Under the pieces are notes generated by a model that searched no databases, was not told the DNA's origin, and was given only the letters and a program-made list of their open reading frames with translations. A stretch of 64,000 nt of DNA, from the NCBI GenBank assembly GCA_023333565.1, contig JAJKFH010002594.1, positions 372,001 to 436,000 of the forward strand. Reading direction: 5' to 3'. Below are positions 63,916 through 64,000 of this stretch, one piece after another. The DNA is from Puffinus mauretanicus. Its lineage: Eukaryota; Chordata; Aves; Procellariiformes; Procellariidae. A program made the position numbers and the translations under genes. The stretch's first letter is position 1. Each line of letters starts with the position of its first letter.

Positions 63916-64000
63916 CTGAAAAGAGCCCATATACTAAGTGTTCAGCCTGGAATTCTTAGGATATTATTTTGTCTTGTGATTTTTGTGCTCTATTTATAAC

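Larger units (their letters stand above)
57071..64000. other. Intergenic region upstream of ADGRG6
   Basis: No exon or RNA gene can be supported here. In human the upstream neighbour in this direction is VTA1 (established knowledge), and none of its exons is evident. The region holds a small CpG cluster near 57965-58060, an A16 run at 58628-58643, a CpG-bearing hairpin at 60085-60104 and a weak MIR-like relic at 63845-63915. Open frames are short and lack protein-like character. Confidence 0.7.

Noticed and set aside
1..64000. CRISPR arrays, operons, rRNA genes or phage-like modules
   Set aside because: None are present. No regularly spaced repeats or prokaryotic gene organisation were seen, and the window is vertebrate nuclear DNA.

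Overview
This is a 64 kb piece of a vertebrate, almost certainly avian, genome. The signs are large spliced introns with GT-AG borders, a CpG-island promoter, low density of recognisable repeats, degraded CR1 LINE and MIR-like SINE relics, and a stretch near 2.6 kb that resembles an avian LTR. There are no bacterial operons, CRISPR arrays or phage genes. The species cannot be named from the sequence alone.

One gene is recognisable: the 5' part of ADGRG6 (GPR126), an adhesion G-protein-coupled receptor, on the minus strand. Five exons are placed with consensus splice sites and consistent phases. Exon 1 (5'UTR plus the first two bases of the start codon) lies in the CpG island and ends at 56492. 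Exon 2 (signal peptide) is 50341-50441. Exon 3 (CUB domain) is 12316-12657. Exon 4 (pentraxin-like PTX domain) is 5990-6610. Exon 5 (a two-cysteine linker) is 1340-1408. Together they encode residues 1-378 plus one base of codon 379. The SEA, hormone-receptor, GAIN and seven-transmembrane exons must lie beyond the left edge. The start codon is split AT|G across the first intron, and the joined N-terminus begins MM...MW..HWKWK like the human protein as I recall it.

Layout by coordinate: 1-1339 intron 5; 1409-5989 intron 4, with a tRNA-Ala-like plus LTR-like relic at 2483-2712; 6611-12315 intron 3; 12658-50340 intron 2 (37.7 kb), holding an ancient CR1 relic at 33985-35130 with a GC-rich block inside it, MIR-like relics and several perfect inverted repeats; 50442-56491 intron 1, with an unproven exon-like segment at 52402-52471; about 55620-57070 CpG island and promoter; 57071-64000 upstream intergenic DNA with no gene that I can support.

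The most interesting points are the split start codon with an overlapping three-codon upstream ORF, a possible in-frame cassette exon in intron 1, replacement of the tryptophan of the pentraxin-like motif by glycine, a 24-bp perfect inverted repeat in intron 2, and a tRNA-Ala-derived segment joined to LTR-like sequence. I found no wholly new multi-gene system.
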